DNA of 64,000 nt, from positions 29,119 to 93,118 of the forward strand of contig JAKAXL010000007.1 in the NCBI GenBank assembly GCA_021816585.1. The letters run 5' to 3'. Positions 1 through 14,956 of this stretch are shown here, one piece after another. Both the position numbers and the translations under genes were made by a program. This DNA comes from Pseudomonadota bacterium. GTDB taxonomy: Bacteria; Pseudomonadota; Gammaproteobacteria; Burkholderiales; Burkholderiaceae_C. How positions within the stretch are numbered: the first letter of the stretch is position 1; the number at the start of each line of letters is the position of its first letter. The notes below the pieces were generated by a model. That model did no database searches, was not told the origin of the DNA, and saw only the letters and a list, made by a program, of their open reading frames with translations.

Positions 1-631
1 CAAGACCACCAGGGTCGAGCAGGGCAAGATGTACGTCGACGAACTCGACGCGCTGGGCAACGTGTACCGCAAGCACGAGCTGCCGTTCCGGCATTCGATG
101 ATGCTGCCGGCCTTCAAGGGGGTCGATGCGGTGGCGCAGGTCGAGGGCCTGTGCAACCCGCGCGGTTTCGTCATCGTCGACGAGCACCAGCGCAGCCCGA
201 AGTACCCGAACATCTACTCGGCCGGGGTGTGCATCGCGATTCCTCCGGTCGGGCCAACCCCGGTGGCCTGCGGCGTGCCCAAGACCGGCTTCATGATCGA
301 GTCGATGGTCACCGCCATCGTGCACAACATCCTCGAGGAACTGGCGGGCCAGCAGCCGAGCCACAAGGGCACCTGGCAGGCCATCTGCCTGGCCGATTTC
401 GGCACCACCGGGGCCGCCTTCGCGGCGATCCCGCAACTGCCGCCGCGCGACGTGAACTGGTTCGGCTCCGGCAAGTGGGTGCACATGGCGAAGATCGCCT
501 TCGAGAAGTACTTCATGCGCAAGATGCGCACCGGCAACTCGGAGCCGATCTACGAGAAGTACGTGATGAAGCTGATCGGCTTCAAGCGCCTGCAGGACCG
601 CGTGCTGCACCCGGGGCACAACCACCACTGA
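1..631 (+). CDS. Sulfide:quinone oxidoreductase / FAD-dependent pyridine nucleotide-disulfide oxidoreductase family, C-terminal part (5' truncated by window edge)
   Basis: ORF open from window start in the frame of 29..631; motifs NIYSAGVCIAIPP...TPVACGVPKTGFMIESM and C-terminal ...YEKYVMKLIGFKRL typical of SQR-like flavoproteins. Confidence 0.8.
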   Translation, partial: KTTRVEQGKMYVDELDALGNVYRKHELPFRHSMMLPAFKGVDAVAQVEGLCNPRGFVIVDEHQRSPKYPNIYSAGVCIAIPPVGPTPVACGVPKTGFMIESMVTAIVHNILEELAGQQPSHKGTWQAICLADFGTTGAAFAAIPQLPPRDVNWFGSGKWVHMAKIAFEKYFMRKMRTGNSEPIYEKYVMKLIGFKRLQDRVLHPGHNHH

Positions 632-653
632 GCTCGCGCGCGGTCGCGCAAGC

Positions 654-690
654 GCAAAGGCCCGCCGGCAGGGTGCCGACGGGCCTTTGC
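654..690. terminator. Bidirectional hairpin terminator between convergent SQR and ppnP genes
   Basis: gcaaaggcccgccggcagggtgccgacgggcctttgc; 11-bp perfect outer stem with an inner 5-bp stem. Confidence 0.65.
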
Positions 691-739
691 GCGACTGGCT
701 GCTGCCGCGCGCGTGCGCGGCGGGTCGCCGGCCGGAGTG

Positions 740-1060
740 CTAGCCGAAGTGGCAGACGTAGTGGTAGGGCTCGTCGCCGGTGCGGATCTCGAAGCGGCTG
801 TTGCCGGGCACCGAGAACTGCTCGCCCTCGGCGCTGCGCTGCCACTGCCGGCTGCCCAGCATGCGCCATTCGCACCAGCCGCCGGCGCACTGCATGGTCT
901 CCGGCGCGCCGGTGCCGAACTCGAGTTCGCTGCCCGGCAGGATCACGCCGACGCTCTTGCGGCTGCCGTCGTCGAGCTGCAGCGTGTGGCTGACGCAGCG
1001 CCCGTCGAAGTACACATTGGCGCGCGGCACCACGGCGCCGCGGATCGGGGTCAGGCTCAT
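740..1060 (-). CDS. ppnP: Pyrimidine/purine nucleoside phosphorylase (DUF1255 / PpnP family)
   Basis: MSLTPIRGAVVPRANVYFDGRCVSHTL...GVILPGSELEFGTGAPETMQ...EIRTGDEPYHYVCHFG; small cupin; start codon cat at 1058-1060. Confidence 0.88.
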   Translation of the reverse strand: MSLTPIRGAVVPRANVYFDGRCVSHTLQLDDGSRKSVGVILPGSELEFGTGAPETMQCAGGWCEWRMLGSRQWQRSAEGEQFSVPGNSRFEIRTGDEPYHYVCHFG

Positions 1061-1080
1061 CGTGCTGCTCTCCGGTGGCT

Positions 1081-2442
<1,362 letters not shown>

Positions 2443-2509
2443 GGGAATGGGGCCGCAGCGCGGCGATACGCGTTCGAATCCGCGAATTGTAGGAGAAGGG
2501 GACCCGCTC

Positions 2510-3613
2510 TCAGGTCGGTAGCGCCGGATAGTCCACGTAGCCGTGTTCGGCGCCGCCGTAGAAGGTCGAGGGGTCCGGGGCGTTCAGCGCCGCGCCCTCG
2601 CGCATGCGCCGCACCAGGTCGGGGTTGGCGATGTAGGCGCGGCCGTAGGCCACCGCGTCGGCCAGCCCCTGCTCGATGCGGGCGGCGCCGCTGGCCGCGT
2701 CGTAGCCGCCGCACACGATGATGCGCCCGCCGTAGGCGCGGCGCAGCCGCGCGTGGAAGTCCTCGCTCAGCGACGGGCCGCCGGACCACGACGAGTCCAC
2801 CGTGTGCAGGTAGGCGACGCCGCGGCGGTCGAACTCGCCCGCCAGGTACAGGTGCATTTCCTCGGTCTGCTCGTCGGCGATGTCGTGGCGCACGAAATGC
2901 GGCGACACGCGCACGCCGACGCGGTCGGCGCCGGCGACTCCGATCAGCGCATCCAGCGCCTCCAGCACGATGCGCGCGCGGTTGTGCAGGCTGCCGCCGT
3001 AGCGGTCGCCGCGCAGGTTGCTGTTGGTGGCCAGGAACTGGTGCAGCAGGTAGCCGTTGGCGCTGTGCAGCTCGAGCATGTCGAAGCCGGCGCGCAGCGC
3101 GCGCTCGGCGGCATGCGCGTAGTCGGCGACGATGCCGGGGATCTCCTCGGTGCGCAGCTCGCGCGGTGCGTCGCAGGGCACGCGCCGCGGCCCTTCGGGC
3201 AGCACGACGAAGGATTCGCCGTGCTCGGCGCGCAGCGCCGACGGCGCCACCGGCGCCTGCCCGCCTTCCTGCAGCAGGTGGTGCGAGATGCGCCCGACGT
3301 GCCACAGCTGCGCGGCGATGCGCCCGCCAGCCGCGTGCACGGCGTCGGTGACCAGGCGCCAGCCGCGCTCCTGCGCGTCGCTGTACAGGCCGGGGGTGAA
3401 GGCGTAGCCCTGGCCCTGGCGGCTGATCTGCGTGGCCTCGCCGACGATCAGCCCGGCGCCGGCGCGCTGCGCGTAGTAGCGCGCGTTCATCGGCGACGGC
3501 ACGTCGCCGGGCTGCGCCGCGCGCGAGCGCGTCAGCGGCGCCATGACGATGCGGTTGGGGAGTTCCAGGCGTCCCAGGCGCAGCGGCTGGAACAGGGCAC
3601 CAGGGCCTTGCAT
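2510..3613 (-). CDS. nemA: NADH:flavin oxidoreductase, Old Yellow Enzyme family (N-ethylmaleimide reductase-like)
   Basis: [26 protein letters not shown]...[11 protein letters not shown]...[12 protein letters not shown]...[14 protein letters not shown]. Confidence 0.9.
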   Translation of the reverse strand: MQGPGALFQPLRLGRLELPNRIVMAPLTRSRAAQPGDVPSPMNARYYAQRAGAGLIVGEATQISRQGQGYAFTPGLYSDAQERGWRLVTDAVHAAGGRIAAQLWHVGRISHHLLQEGGQAPVAPSALRAEHGESFVVLPEGPRRVPCDAPRELRTEEIPGIVADYAHAAERALRAGFDMLELHSANGYLLHQFLATNSNLRGDRYGGSLHNRARIVLEALDALIGVAGADRVGVRVSPHFVRHDIADEQTEEMHLYLAGEFDRRGVAYLHTVDSSWSGGPSLSEDFHARLRRAYGGRIIVCGGYDAASGAARIEQGLADAVAYGRAYIANPDLVRRMREGAALNAPDPSTFYGGAEHGYVDYPALPT

Positions 3614-3663
3614 GATGGAAGGTTCTCCGAAAACGGAAGGAATGCCGCGGGCTGCGGCGGATG

Positions 3664-5160
3664 TCAGCCGGCGATGCCGCCGACGCACAGGTATTTGAGT
3701 TCCAGGTATTCGTCGATGCCGTGGCGCGAGCCCTCGCGGCCCAGCCCCGACTGCTTGACCCCGCCGAAGGGCGCCACCTCGTTGGAGATCAGCCCCGTGT
3801 TGACGCCGACGATGCCGTATTCCAGCGCCTCGCCCACGCGGGTCACGCGCGCGACGTCGCGGCTGTAGAAATAGGCGGCAAGCCCGAATTCGGTGGCGTT
3901 GGCGGCGGCGATCGCCTGCTCCTCGGTGTCGAAGGCGAACACCGGCGCCACCGGGCCGAAGGTTTCCTCGCGCGCGCACAGCATCGATGCGTCGGCGTCG
4001 GCCAGCACGGTGGGCGCGTAAAAGCGTCCGCCGGGCTGCTCGAGCACCTTGCCGCCGGTCAGCACGCGCGCGCCCTTGGACAGCGCGTCGTCGACATGGC
4101 GCCGCACCTTGTCGAGGCCCTGCTGGTCGATCAGCGGGCCGATCTGCGTGCCCGGCTCGACGCCGGAGCCGACCTTCAGCTCCGACACGCGACGCGCCAG
4201 CCGCGTGACGAATTCCTCGTACACGCCGCGCTGCACGTACAGCCGGTTGGCGCACACGCAGGTCTGTCCGGCGTTGCGGTATTTGCTCTGCATCGCGCCT
4301 TCCACCGCGGCGTCGAGGTCGGCGTCGTCGAACACGATGAACGGCGCGTTGCCGCCGAGTTCCAGCGACAGCTTCTTCACCGTCGGCGCCGACTGCGCCA
4401 TGAGAATGCGCCCGACCTCGGTGGAGCCGGTGAACGACAGGTGGCGCACGACGTCGCTGGCGCACAGCACCTTGCCGATCTGCACCGAGCCGGCGCTGTC
4501 GCTGGTCAGCATGTTCAGCACCCCCGGCGGCATGCCGGCGCGCTGCGCCAGCTCGGCCGCGGCCAGCGCGGTCAGCGGGGTCTGCTCGGCCGGCTTGATG
4601 ACCACCGGGCAGCCGGCGGCCAGCGCCGGCGCGACCTTGCGCGTGATCATCGCCAGCGGGAAGTTCCACGGCGTGATCGCCGCGCACACGCCGATGGGCT
4701 GGCGCAGCACCAGCAGGCGCTTGGCGGGGTCGGGACTGGGGATGGTCTCGCCGTAGACGCGCTTGGCCTCCTCGGCGAACCATTCGACGAAACTGGCGCC
4801 GTAGGCGATCTCGCCCTTCGCCTCGGCCAGCGGCTTGCCCTGCTCGCAGGTCATGATGAGGGCGAGGTCGTCGGCATGCTGCAGCAGCAGCTCGTACCAG
4901 CGACGCAGCACGCTCGAGCGCTGGCGCGCCGTCTGGGCGCGCCAGGCGTTCCACGCCGACGCCGCCGATTCGATGGCGCGCTCGGCGTCGGCGGCGCCCA
5001 GGCGGGGCACCTCGGCCAGCAGGCGGCCGCTGGCCGGGTCGTGCACGGCGACGTGCTCGGCGGAGCCGACCCATTCGCCGTGGATCAGCGCCTGGGTCTT
5101 CAACAGCGAGGGGTCGCGCAATTGCGCGGCCAGGGAGGCGTTAGCGGCTTGCTGGGACAT
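3664..5160 (-). CDS. gabD: NAD(P)-dependent succinate-semialdehyde dehydrogenase
   Basis: ALDH family: [64 protein letters not shown]; start at [10 protein letters not shown] (cat 5158-5160). Confidence 0.92.
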   Translation of the reverse strand: MSQQAANASLAAQLRDPSLLKTQALIHGEWVGSAEHVAVHDPASGRLLAEVPRLGAADAERAIESAASAWNAWRAQTARQRSSVLRRWYELLLQHADDLALIMTCEQGKPLAEAKGEIAYGASFVEWFAEEAKRVYGETIPSPDPAKRLLVLRQPIGVCAAITPWNFPLAMITRKVAPALAAGCPVVIKPAEQTPLTALAAAELAQRAGMPPGVLNMLTSDSAGSVQIGKVLCASDVVRHLSFTGSTEVGRILMAQSAPTVKKLSLELGGNAPFIVFDDADLDAAVEGAMQSKYRNAGQTCVCANRLYVQRGVYEEFVTRLARRVSELKVGSGVEPGTQIGPLIDQQGLDKVRRHVDDALSKGARVLTGGKVLEQPGGRFYAPTVLADADASMLCAREETFGPVAPVFAFDTEEQAIAAANATEFGLAAYFYSRDVARVTRVGEALEYGIVGVNTGLISNEVAPFGGVKQSGLGREGSRHGIDEYLELKYLCVGGIAG

Positions 5161-5314
5161 GGGAAATCGAGTGGGCTGGATGGGGAACACGCGCGGCCTC
5201 GCGGCCGCAGCCCATACTGTAGTGCCCGTACCCGCTGGCGTGCAGGCGGGCGCGGGGCTCGTAAAATCGCCTTTTCCCCGCTGCCGGCGCGCGGCGGAGC
5301 CTCCAGGTGAACGC

Positions 5315-8068
<2,754 letters not shown>

Positions 8069-8069
8069 C

Positions 8070-9290
8070 ATGATGAACCATCCGGCCGCCAGCTCGTCGC
8101 GCCGCGTGCTGCTGGGCATCAGCGGCGGCATCGCCGCGTACAAGGCCTGCGAACTGACGCGCCTGCTGGTCAAGGCCGGGCACCAGGTGCAGGTGGCGAT
8201 GACCGACGCGGCGACCCGTTTCGTCGGCCCGCTCACGCTGCAGGCGCTGTCGGGGCGGCCGGTGGCGCTGGACTCGTGGCACCCGCTGCGCGCGTCGGGC
8301 ATGGACCACATCGATCTCGTGCGCGAGGCCGACGCCTTCGTCGTCGCGCCGGCCACCGCCGACCTGCTGGCGCGCGCCGCCTGCGGCCTCGGCGACGACC
8401 TGCTGGCCACGCTGCTGCTGGCGCGCGACGCCGTGCCGACGCTGCTGGCGCCGGCCATGAACCGCGCCATGTGGGCCCATCCGGCCGTGCAGCGCAACGC
8501 CGAGCAGCTGCGGCGCGACGGCGTGCGCCTGGCCGGTCCGGGCAGCGGCGAGCAGGCCTGCGGCGAGGTCGGCGACGGGCGCATGCTCGAGCCGGAGCAA
8601 TTGCTGTGGGAGATCGAGGCGCTGTGGCGTCCGCGGCTGCTGCAGGGCCGGCGCGTCGTGCTCACCGCCGGTCCGACCTTCGAGCCGTGGGACGCGGTGC
8701 GCGGACTCAGCAACCGCTCCAGCGGCAAGATGGGCTGGGCGCTGGCGCGCGCGGCCTGGGAGGCCGGAGCGCAGGTCGTGCTGGTGGCCGGCCCGACCGC
8801 GCTCGAGCCGCCCCACGGCGTGCGCACCGTGCCTGTCGAGACCGCGCAGCAGATGCGCGACGCGGTGCTGGCCGAACTCGAACTCGCCGCCACCGATCTG
8901 TTCATCGGGGCTGCCGCGGTGGCCGACTGGCGCCCGCAGCCGGCCGCCGAGGGCAAGCTGAAGAAGACCGCGGGCGGCGAGCCCCCGGTGCCGCGGCTGC
9001 TGCTCAATCCGGACATCCTGGCCGAGGTCGCGGCGCTGCCGCACGGGCCGTACTGCGTGGGCTTCGCCGCCGAGGCCGAGCAGTTGCTGGCCAACGCGCA
9101 GGCCAAGCGCGAGCGCAAGGGGGTCGAGCTGCTGGTGGCCAACCTCGGCCCGCAGACCTTCGGGCGCGACGACAACGCCTGCCTGCTGATCGATTCCACG
9201 GGCGCGCGGGAGTTCCCGCGCATGTCCAAGCTCGAGCTGGCGCGCCGCCTGATCGAGGAGATCGCCGCGCGCCTGGCGGCGCGCGGCTGA
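8070..9290 (+). CDS. coaBC: Bifunctional phosphopantothenoylcysteine decarboxylase / phosphopantothenate-cysteine ligase
   Basis: [42 protein letters not shown]...[16 protein letters not shown]...[29 protein letters not shown]. Confidence 0.97.
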   Translation: MMNHPAASSSRRVLLGISGGIAAYKACELTRLLVKAGHQVQVAMTDAATRFVGPLTLQALSGRPVALDSWHPLRASGMDHIDLVREADAFVVAPATADLLARAACGLGDDLLATLLLARDAVPTLLAPAMNRAMWAHPAVQRNAEQLRRDGVRLAGPGSGEQACGEVGDGRMLEPEQLLWEIEALWRPRLLQGRRVVLTAGPTFEPWDAVRGLSNRSSGKMGWALARAAWEAGAQVVLVAGPTALEPPHGVRTVPVETAQQMRDAVLAELELAATDLFIGAAAVADWRPQPAAEGKLKKTAGGEPPVPRLLLNPDILAEVAALPHGPYCVGFAAEAEQLLANAQAKRERKGVELLVANLGPQTFGRDDNACLLIDSTGAREFPRMSKLELARRLIEEIAARLAARG

Positions 9291-9343
9291 TCGTCCGCCT
9301 GTCCGGCGGGCCGCGTGCCCGCCGCCTACCGACTCCCTGGAGA

Positions 9344-9829
9344 ATGCCGTTGAGCACGCCGCTGTCCGCGCCCGTCGAACTCGTGATCCTCGATCCCCGG
9401 CTGCACGCCTGGGGCCTGCCCGCCTACCAGTCGCCGATGGCCGCCGCGGTGGACCTGCACGCCTGCCTGGATGCGCCGCTGGAGATCGCGCCGGGGGCGC
9501 CCGCGCAGCTGGTCCCCAGCGGTTTCGCGATGCATATCGCGGACCCGGGACTGATGGCGGTGATCGCCCCGCGTTCCGGCTTGGGGCACAAGCGCGGCCT
9601 CGTGCTGGGCAACTCGATCGGGGTGATCGACGCCGACTACACCGGGCAGGTGATGGTCAGCGTGTGGAACCGCAACCCCGCGGGGAGCCCGCCGCTGCGC
9701 ATCGAGCCCGGCGAGCGCATCGCGCAGATGATGTTCGTTCCCATCGTGCGCGCCGGGTTTCGCGTCGTCGAGTCGTTCACCGCGTCGAGCGAGCGCGGGG
9801 CCGGGGGCTTCGGCTCGACCGGAAGCTGA
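9344..9829 (+). CDS. dut: dUTP diphosphatase
   Basis: [28 protein letters not shown]...[35 protein letters not shown]...[11 protein letters not shown]...GGFGSTG. Confidence 0.97.
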   Translation: MPLSTPLSAPVELVILDPRLHAWGLPAYQSPMAAAVDLHACLDAPLEIAPGAPAQLVPSGFAMHIADPGLMAVIAPRSGLGHKRGLVLGNSIGVIDADYTGQVMVSVWNRNPAGSPPLRIEPGERIAQMMFVPIVRAGFRVVESFTASSERGAGGFGSTGS

Positions 9830-9956
9830 GGGCCTTGCGGCGGCGGGAGCGGCCGGCCGAGCCGGCGCAGTCTTGATCTGACGCGGGGGTCCGCGGCACG
9901 CGGCACGCGCACAATCGACCACGGGAATCGGGCCCGCCGGGCTGCGAGGAAGGGTC

Positions 9957-11021
9957 ATGGCGCTGCTGCAGGGTCGCACGAAATGGGCGCTGGCGGGCGT
10001 GCTCGCCGCGCTGGCGCTTGCGGCGGCCTGGTACGTGCTGCAGCGCAAGCCGGCGCAGCCCGGACTGGCTTCGGGCAACGGCCGGCTGGAGGCCGTGGAC
10101 ATCGAGGTCGCCACGCGCATCCCGGCACGCCTGCAGGCGCTGCAGGTGCAGGAAGGCGAACAGGTGCACGCCGGCCAGTTGCTGGCCGTGCTCGACTGCG
10201 CGCCGCTGCGCGCGCAGCGCACCGAGGCCCAGGCGCAGCTGCGCCGGGCGCGCGATGCCGAGGCCACCGCGGCCTCGCAGGTGCGGCTGCGCCGCAACGA
10301 ACGCGACGCCGCCCAGGCGCAGATCCGGCAACGCGCCGCCGAGCTGGGCGCCGCGCGCAGCCGGCTGGCGCGCTCGCGCCAGTTGCTGGCCATCGGCGGG
10401 CTGTCGCGCCAGCAGTACGACGACGACGTGGCGACGGCCGCGAGCGCCGAAGGCGCGCTGGCGGCGGCCCGCGCGCAGGCCGCGGCGGCCGCGTCGGCCA
10501 TCGAGGCGGCGCGCCTGCAGGCGGTGGAGGCGCTGTCCGCCACGCAGGCCGCGCAGGCCTCGCTGGGGCGGGTCGACGTCGATCTGCGCGATTGCGACAT
10601 CCGAGCCCCGGTGGACGGGCAGGTGCAGTACCTGGTGGCGCGTCCCGGCGAGATGCTGGGGGTCGGCTCGCGCGTGCTGAGTCTGCTCGACACCTCGGAC
10701 CTCGGCATGTCCTTCTTCCTGCCCGAGGCCGATGCCGGCAGGGTGCTGATGGGCGACGAGGCGCGGCTGCAGCTCGACGCCTTGCCGGGCAAGCCGGTGC
10801 CGGCCGTCGTGTCCTACGTGTCGGCGGTGGCGCAGTTCACGCCGAAGACCGTGGAGACCGCCAGCGAGCGCCAGAAGCTCATGTTCCGCGTGCGGGCGCG
10901 GGTCGACCCGCGCTGGGTCGCGCAGCATCGCCCGGAACTCAAGAGCGGCATGCCCGGAGTGGCCTGGGTGCGGGTGCGCCGCGACCAGCCGTGGCCGGCG
11001 CAGTTGCAGGTCGTTCCATGA
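9957..11021 (+). CDS. HlyD-family periplasmic adaptor subunit (YbhG-like)
   Basis: N-terminal TM anchor, GNGRLEAVDIEVATRIPARLQALQVQEGEQVHAGQLLAVLD biotinyl-lipoyl domain, long coiled coil, IRAPVDGQVQYLVARPGEML. Confidence 0.9.
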   Translation: MALLQGRTKWALAGVLAALALAAAWYVLQRKPAQPGLASGNGRLEAVDIEVATRIPARLQALQVQEGEQVHAGQLLAVLDCAPLRAQRTEAQAQLRRARDAEATAASQVRLRRNERDAAQAQIRQRAAELGAARSRLARSRQLLAIGGLSRQQYDDDVATAASAEGALAAARAQAAAAASAIEAARLQAVEALSATQAAQASLGRVDVDLRDCDIRAPVDGQVQYLVARPGEMLGVGSRVLSLLDTSDLGMSFFLPEADAGRVLMGDEARLQLDALPGKPVPAVVSYVSAVAQFTPKTVETASERQKLMFRVRARVDPRWVAQHRPELKSGMPGVAWVRVRRDQPWPAQLQVVP

Positions 11022-13771
11022 ACTCGCCGCAGGCGGCCGCGGTGCTGCAGGGCGTCGGCCTGCGCTATGGCGGGCGCGAGGTGCTCGATGTGCCGCAATT
11101 GCGCCTGCCCGCGGGCTGCATGGTGGGACTGATCGGTCCCGACGGCGTCGGCAAGTCCAGCCTGCTGGCCCTGCTGTCCGGAGCGCGCGCGCTGCAGCGC
11201 GGCAGCATCGAGGTGCTGGGCGGCAGCCTGCGCGAGCCGCGCCACATGGCGCACCTGCGGCACCGCATCGCGTACATGCCGCAGGGTCTCGGGCGCAGCC
11301 TGTACGGCGCGCTTTCGGTGCGCGAGAACCTGGAGTTCTTCGGGCGCCAGCGCGGCTTCGACCCGGCCTGGCGGCGCGCGCGCGAGTCCGAATTGCTGCG
11401 CGCCACCGGCCTCGAGCCTTTCGCCGCCCGCCCGGCCGCGCAGCTGTCGGGCGGCATGAAGCAAAAGCTCGCGCTGTGCTGCGCGCTGCTGCACGAACCC
11501 GACCTGCTGGTGCTCGACGAGCCGACCACCGGGGTCGATCCGCTGTCGAGGGTGCAGTTCTGGGCGCTCATCGGCAGCATTCGCGCGCGCCGCCCCGACA
11601 TGAGCGTGATCGTCGCCACCTCCTATCTCGACGAGGCGCGCGACTTCGACTGGCTGGTGGTGATGGACGCCGGGCGGGTACTGGCGAGCGGCGCGACGCG
11701 CGAACTGCTGGAGCGCGCCGGCAGCCACGACGTGGGCCAGCTGTTCGCCAGTCTGGTCGCCGGGCACGGCGCGCCGGGCGCGGCGCCGGCGGCGCGGCCG
11801 GTGCAGGCCCCGCGGCTCGTCGCCGCGCCGCTCGCCGAAGCCGGTCCCGCGGTGGTCGAGGCGCACGGGCTGAGCCGGCGCTTCGGCGACTTCACCGCCG
11901 TCGACCGCATCGAGCTGAGCGTGCGCCGGGGCGAGATCTTCGGTTTCATCGGATCCAATGGTTGCGGCAAGACCACGACCATGAAAATGCTCACCGGGCT
12001 GCTGGCGCCCAGCGCCGGCAGCGTGCGGGTGCTCGGGCGCGTCCCCGACGCGCGCGACCTGCAGGCGCGCAAGCGCGTGGGCTACATGACCCAGGGTTTC
12101 TCGCTGTGGACCGAGCTGACGGTGCGCCAGAACCTGGAACTGCACGCGCGCCTGTTCGGGCTGCCGGCGGCGCAGCGCGCGCAGGCCGTGGCGCGCGCGG
12201 CCGAACGCTTCGAGCTGGCGCCGATGATGGAGCAGCTCGCGGCCGGCCTGCCGCTGGGGCAGCGCCAGCGCCTGTCCTTCGCGGTGGCGACCCTGCATGC
12301 GCCGGAACTGCTGATCCTGGACGAGCCGACCTCCGGTGTCGACCCGCTGGCGCGCGACTGGTTCTGGCAGCGCATGCAGGACCTGGCGCGCGACGAGGGC
12401 GTGACGATTTTCGTGTCGACCCACCGCATGAGCGAGGCCGAGCGCTGCGACCGGGTCGCGCTGATGCACGCCGGACGCGTGCTGGCCACCGGCACGCCGC
12501 GGGAACTGACGCAGGCGCGCGGCGCGGCCACGCTGGAGCAGGCCTTCGTGCAGTGGATCGAGTCGGCGCAGCAGCAGACGGCGCAGCCGGTCGCCGAATT
12601 CGTCGTGGCGCGCGCCGCGCCGCGACGTCGCGCGACCCTGCTGGCACGCTCGGCGACCCGCCTGCTCGCGCACAGCTGGCGCGAGGCGCTGGAGCTGCTG
12701 CGCGATCCGGTGCGCGCGACCCTGGCACTGGCCGGCAGCGTGCTGCTGCTGGTGATCATGGGTTACGGCATCAACCTCGACGTGCAGCACCTGCGCTTCG
12801 CCGTGCTCGACCGCGACCAGACCACCTTGAGCCGCGACTACGTGCGCGAATTCGCCAGCGCGCGCGAATTCAGCGAACGCGCGCCGCTGCGCAGCGACGC
12901 CGACATGGAGCGCAGGCTGCGCGACGGCGAGCTGGCGCTGGCGCTGGAGATCCCGCCGCATTTCGCGCGCGACCTGCAACGCGGGCTGAGCCCCGAGGTG
13001 GGTGCCTGGGTCGACGGCTCGATGCCGTCGCGCGCCGAGACCATCGACGGCTTCGTGCGGGCGGTGCATGCGACCTGGCTGGCGCGGCGCATCGCCGAAC
13101 GCGTCGCGTCGCCGGCCGCGCCCGCGGCTGCCGGGATCGAGATCCGCTATCGCTACAACCCGGACCTGAGCAGCCTGGTGGCGATGGCGCCGGCGATCAT
13201 CCCGTTGCTGCTGATGATGATCCCGGCGATGCTCGCCTCGCTCAGCGTGGTGCGCGAGAAGGAACTCGGTTCGATCCTGAATTTCTACGTCGGGCCGTCC
13301 ACGCGCCTGGAGTTCCTGCTGGGCAAGCAGATTCCCTACGTCGTGCTGGCGATGCTGAACGCCTGCGTGCTGTGGGCGTGGACCCGGGCCGTGTTCGGCG
13401 TGCCCTTCACCGGCAGCCTGCCCGCCTTCGTGCTGGGCTCGCTGCTGTACGTGATCGACGCCACCGCGCTGGGCTTGCTCATGTCGAGTTTCCTGCGCAC
13501 GCAGACCGCGGCGATCTTCGCCACCGCGATCGGAACCATGCTGCCCGCGGTGCAGTTCTGCGGGTTGATCGATCCGACCTCGTCGTTGCAGGGGCTGGGG
13601 GCGTGGATCGGGCGCGTGTACCCGACCACGCACTTCCTGATCGTGTCGCGCGGAACCTTCTCGAAATCCCTCGGGCTGTCGGCTCTGGGGCCGCAACTGC
13701 TGGCGCTGCTGCTCGCCGCGCCGGTGCTGCTGGGCGCGGGCGCGCTGCTGCTGCGCCGCCAGGAGTCCTGA
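11018..13771 (+). CDS. rbbA: Fused ABC transporter: two ATP-binding domains plus ABC-2 permease domain (RbbA/YhiH-like)
   Basis: Two NBDs (GPDGVGKSSLLALLSG...LSGGMKQKLALCCALLHEPDLLVLDEPTTGVDP; GSNGCGKTTTMKMLTGLL...LPLGQRQRLSFAVATLHAPELLILDEPTSGVDP) followed by ABC-2 membrane domain. Confidence 0.88.
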   Translation: MNSPQAAAVLQGVGLRYGGREVLDVPQLRLPAGCMVGLIGPDGVGKSSLLALLSGARALQRGSIEVLGGSLREPRHMAHLRHRIAYMPQGLGRSLYGALSVRENLEFFGRQRGFDPAWRRARESELLRATGLEPFAARPAAQLSGGMKQKLALCCALLHEPDLLVLDEPTTGVDPLSRVQFWALIGSIRARRPDMSVIVATSYLDEARDFDWLVVMDAGRVLASGATRELLERAGSHDVGQLFASLVAGHGAPGAAPAARPVQAPRLVAAPLAEAGPAVVEAHGLSRRFGDFTAVDRIELSVRRGEIFGFIGSNGCGKTTTMKMLTGLLAPSAGSVRVLGRVPDARDLQARKRVGYMTQGFSLWTELTVRQNLELHARLFGLPAAQRAQAVARAAERFELAPMMEQLAAGLPLGQRQRLSFAVATLHAPELLILDEPTSGVDPLARDWFWQRMQDLARDEGVTIFVSTHRMSEAERCDRVALMHAGRVLATGTPRELTQARGAATLEQAFVQWIESAQQQTAQPVAEFVVARAAPRRRATLLARSATRLLAHSWREALELLRDPVRATLALAGSVLLLVIMGYGINLDVQHLRFAVLDRDQTTLSRDYVREFASAREFSERAPLRSDADMERRLRDGELALALEIPPHFARDLQRGLSPEVGAWVDGSMPSRAETIDGFVRAVHATWLARRIAERVASPAAPAAAGIEIRYRYNPDLSSLVAMAPAIIPLLLMMIPAMLASLSVVREKELGSILNFYVGPSTRLEFLLGKQIPYVVLAMLNACVLWAWTRAVFGVPFTGSLPAFVLGSLLYVIDATALGLLMSSFLRTQTAAIFATAIGTMLPAVQFCGLIDPTSSLQGLGAWIGRVYPTTHFLIVSRGTFSKSLGLSALGPQLLALLLAAPVLLGAGALLLRRQES

Positions 13772-13783
13772 GGAGTCGCGGGC

Positions 13784-14917
13784 ATGGCGCGCCTGAGCAA
13801 CATCTGGAGCCTGGGACTGAAGGAGTTGCGCAGCCTGCGCCACGACCGTGCGATGCTGGTGCTGATCGTGTTCGCCTTCACGGCGGCGATCTACAGCGCG
13901 GCCACCGGGACTCCGGAGACCCTGCACCGGGCGCCGCTGGCCATCGTCGACGAGGACCATTCGCCGTTGTCGCAGCGCCTGCACGAGGCCTTCGGCCCGC
14001 CGTATTTCCTGCCGCCGCCGCGCATCGCGCTGCGCGACGTCGACGCGGCGATGGATGCGGGGCGCTACACCTTCGTGCTCGACATCCCGCCGCACTTCGA
14101 GCGCGACCTGCTGGGCGGGCGACAGCCGCAGCTGCAGCTCAGCGTGGACGCCACGCGCATGGCCCAGGCCTTCACCGGCGGGGCCTACGTGCAGGCCATC
14201 TGCGAGGGCGAGATCGCCGAATTCCTGCAGCGCCAACGCGTCGCCGACGCGACGATCGATGCGCCGGCCCGCCTGGTGCTGCGCAACCGTTTCAACCCGG
14301 AGCTGCGGCCTTCGTGGTTCGGCGCGGTGGCCGAGCTGATCAACAACGTGACCATGCTGGGAATCGTGCTGACCGGTGCCGCGCTGCTGCGCGAGCGCGA
14401 GCACGGCAGCATCGAGCACCTGCTGGCGATGCCGCTGAGCCCCTTCGAGATCATGGCCGCGAAGGTGTGGTCGATGGGCCTGGTGGTGCTGCTGGGCTGC
14501 TGTGCGTCGCTGTGGCTGGTCGTGCACGGAATGATCGGGTTGCCGCTGCCGCGCTCGACCTGGGTGTTCGTGCTGGGCGCTGCGCTGCAGATGTTCGCCG
14601 TCACGTCGATGGGCATCGCGCTGGGAACGCTGGCGCGCTCGATGCCGCAGATGGGGCTGCTGCTGATCCTCGTGCTGCTGCCGCTGGAGATGCTGTCGGG
14701 AGCCAGCACGCCGCGCGAGAGCATGCCCGAGGCGGTGCGCCTGCTGATGCTGGCGGCGCCGACCACGCACTTCGTCAGCCTGTCGCAGGCCACGCTGTTC
14801 CGCGGCGCCGGGTTGCGCGTGGTGTGGCCGCAGCTGCTGGCCATCGCCGGAATCGGCGCGGCGCTGTTCGCCCTCGCGCTGGCGCGCCTGCGCAGCGCCA
14901 TCGGCGCGATGGCCTGA
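13784..14917 (+). CDS. ABC-2 type transporter permease (YhhJ-like)
   Basis: MARLSNIWSLGLKELRSLRHDRAMLVLIVFAFTAAIYSAATG...REREHGSIEHLLAMPLSPFEIMAAKV...MPEAVRLLMLAAPTTHFVSLSQATLFRGAG. Confidence 0.9.
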   Translation: MARLSNIWSLGLKELRSLRHDRAMLVLIVFAFTAAIYSAATGTPETLHRAPLAIVDEDHSPLSQRLHEAFGPPYFLPPPRIALRDVDAAMDAGRYTFVLDIPPHFERDLLGGRQPQLQLSVDATRMAQAFTGGAYVQAICEGEIAEFLQRQRVADATIDAPARLVLRNRFNPELRPSWFGAVAELINNVTMLGIVLTGAALLREREHGSIEHLLAMPLSPFEIMAAKVWSMGLVVLLGCCASLWLVVHGMIGLPLPRSTWVFVLGAALQMFAVTSMGIALGTLARSMPQMGLLLILVLLPLEMLSGASTPRESMPEAVRLLMLAAPTTHFVSLSQATLFRGAGLRVVWPQLLAIAGIGAALFALALARLRSAIGAMA

Positions 14918-14956
14918 GTCGGCCGGCGCGCCGGCCCCACGCGCCGGCGCGGGGTC

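Noticed and set aside
657-690. Hairpin considered as a riboswitch or sRNA
   Set aside because: Simple inverted repeat between convergent genes; best explained as a shared terminator.
2510-5074. 854-aa ORF joining an unrecognised N-terminus to the OYE reductase
   Set aside because: The N-terminal part is an out-of-frame reading of gabD; the true start is [13 protein letters not shown] at 3613.
10814-14770. 1318-aa minus-strand ORF antisense to the ABC exporter operon
   Set aside because: Same GC-driven artefact; H/Q/R-rich translation lacking domain signatures, opposite well-supported ABC genes.
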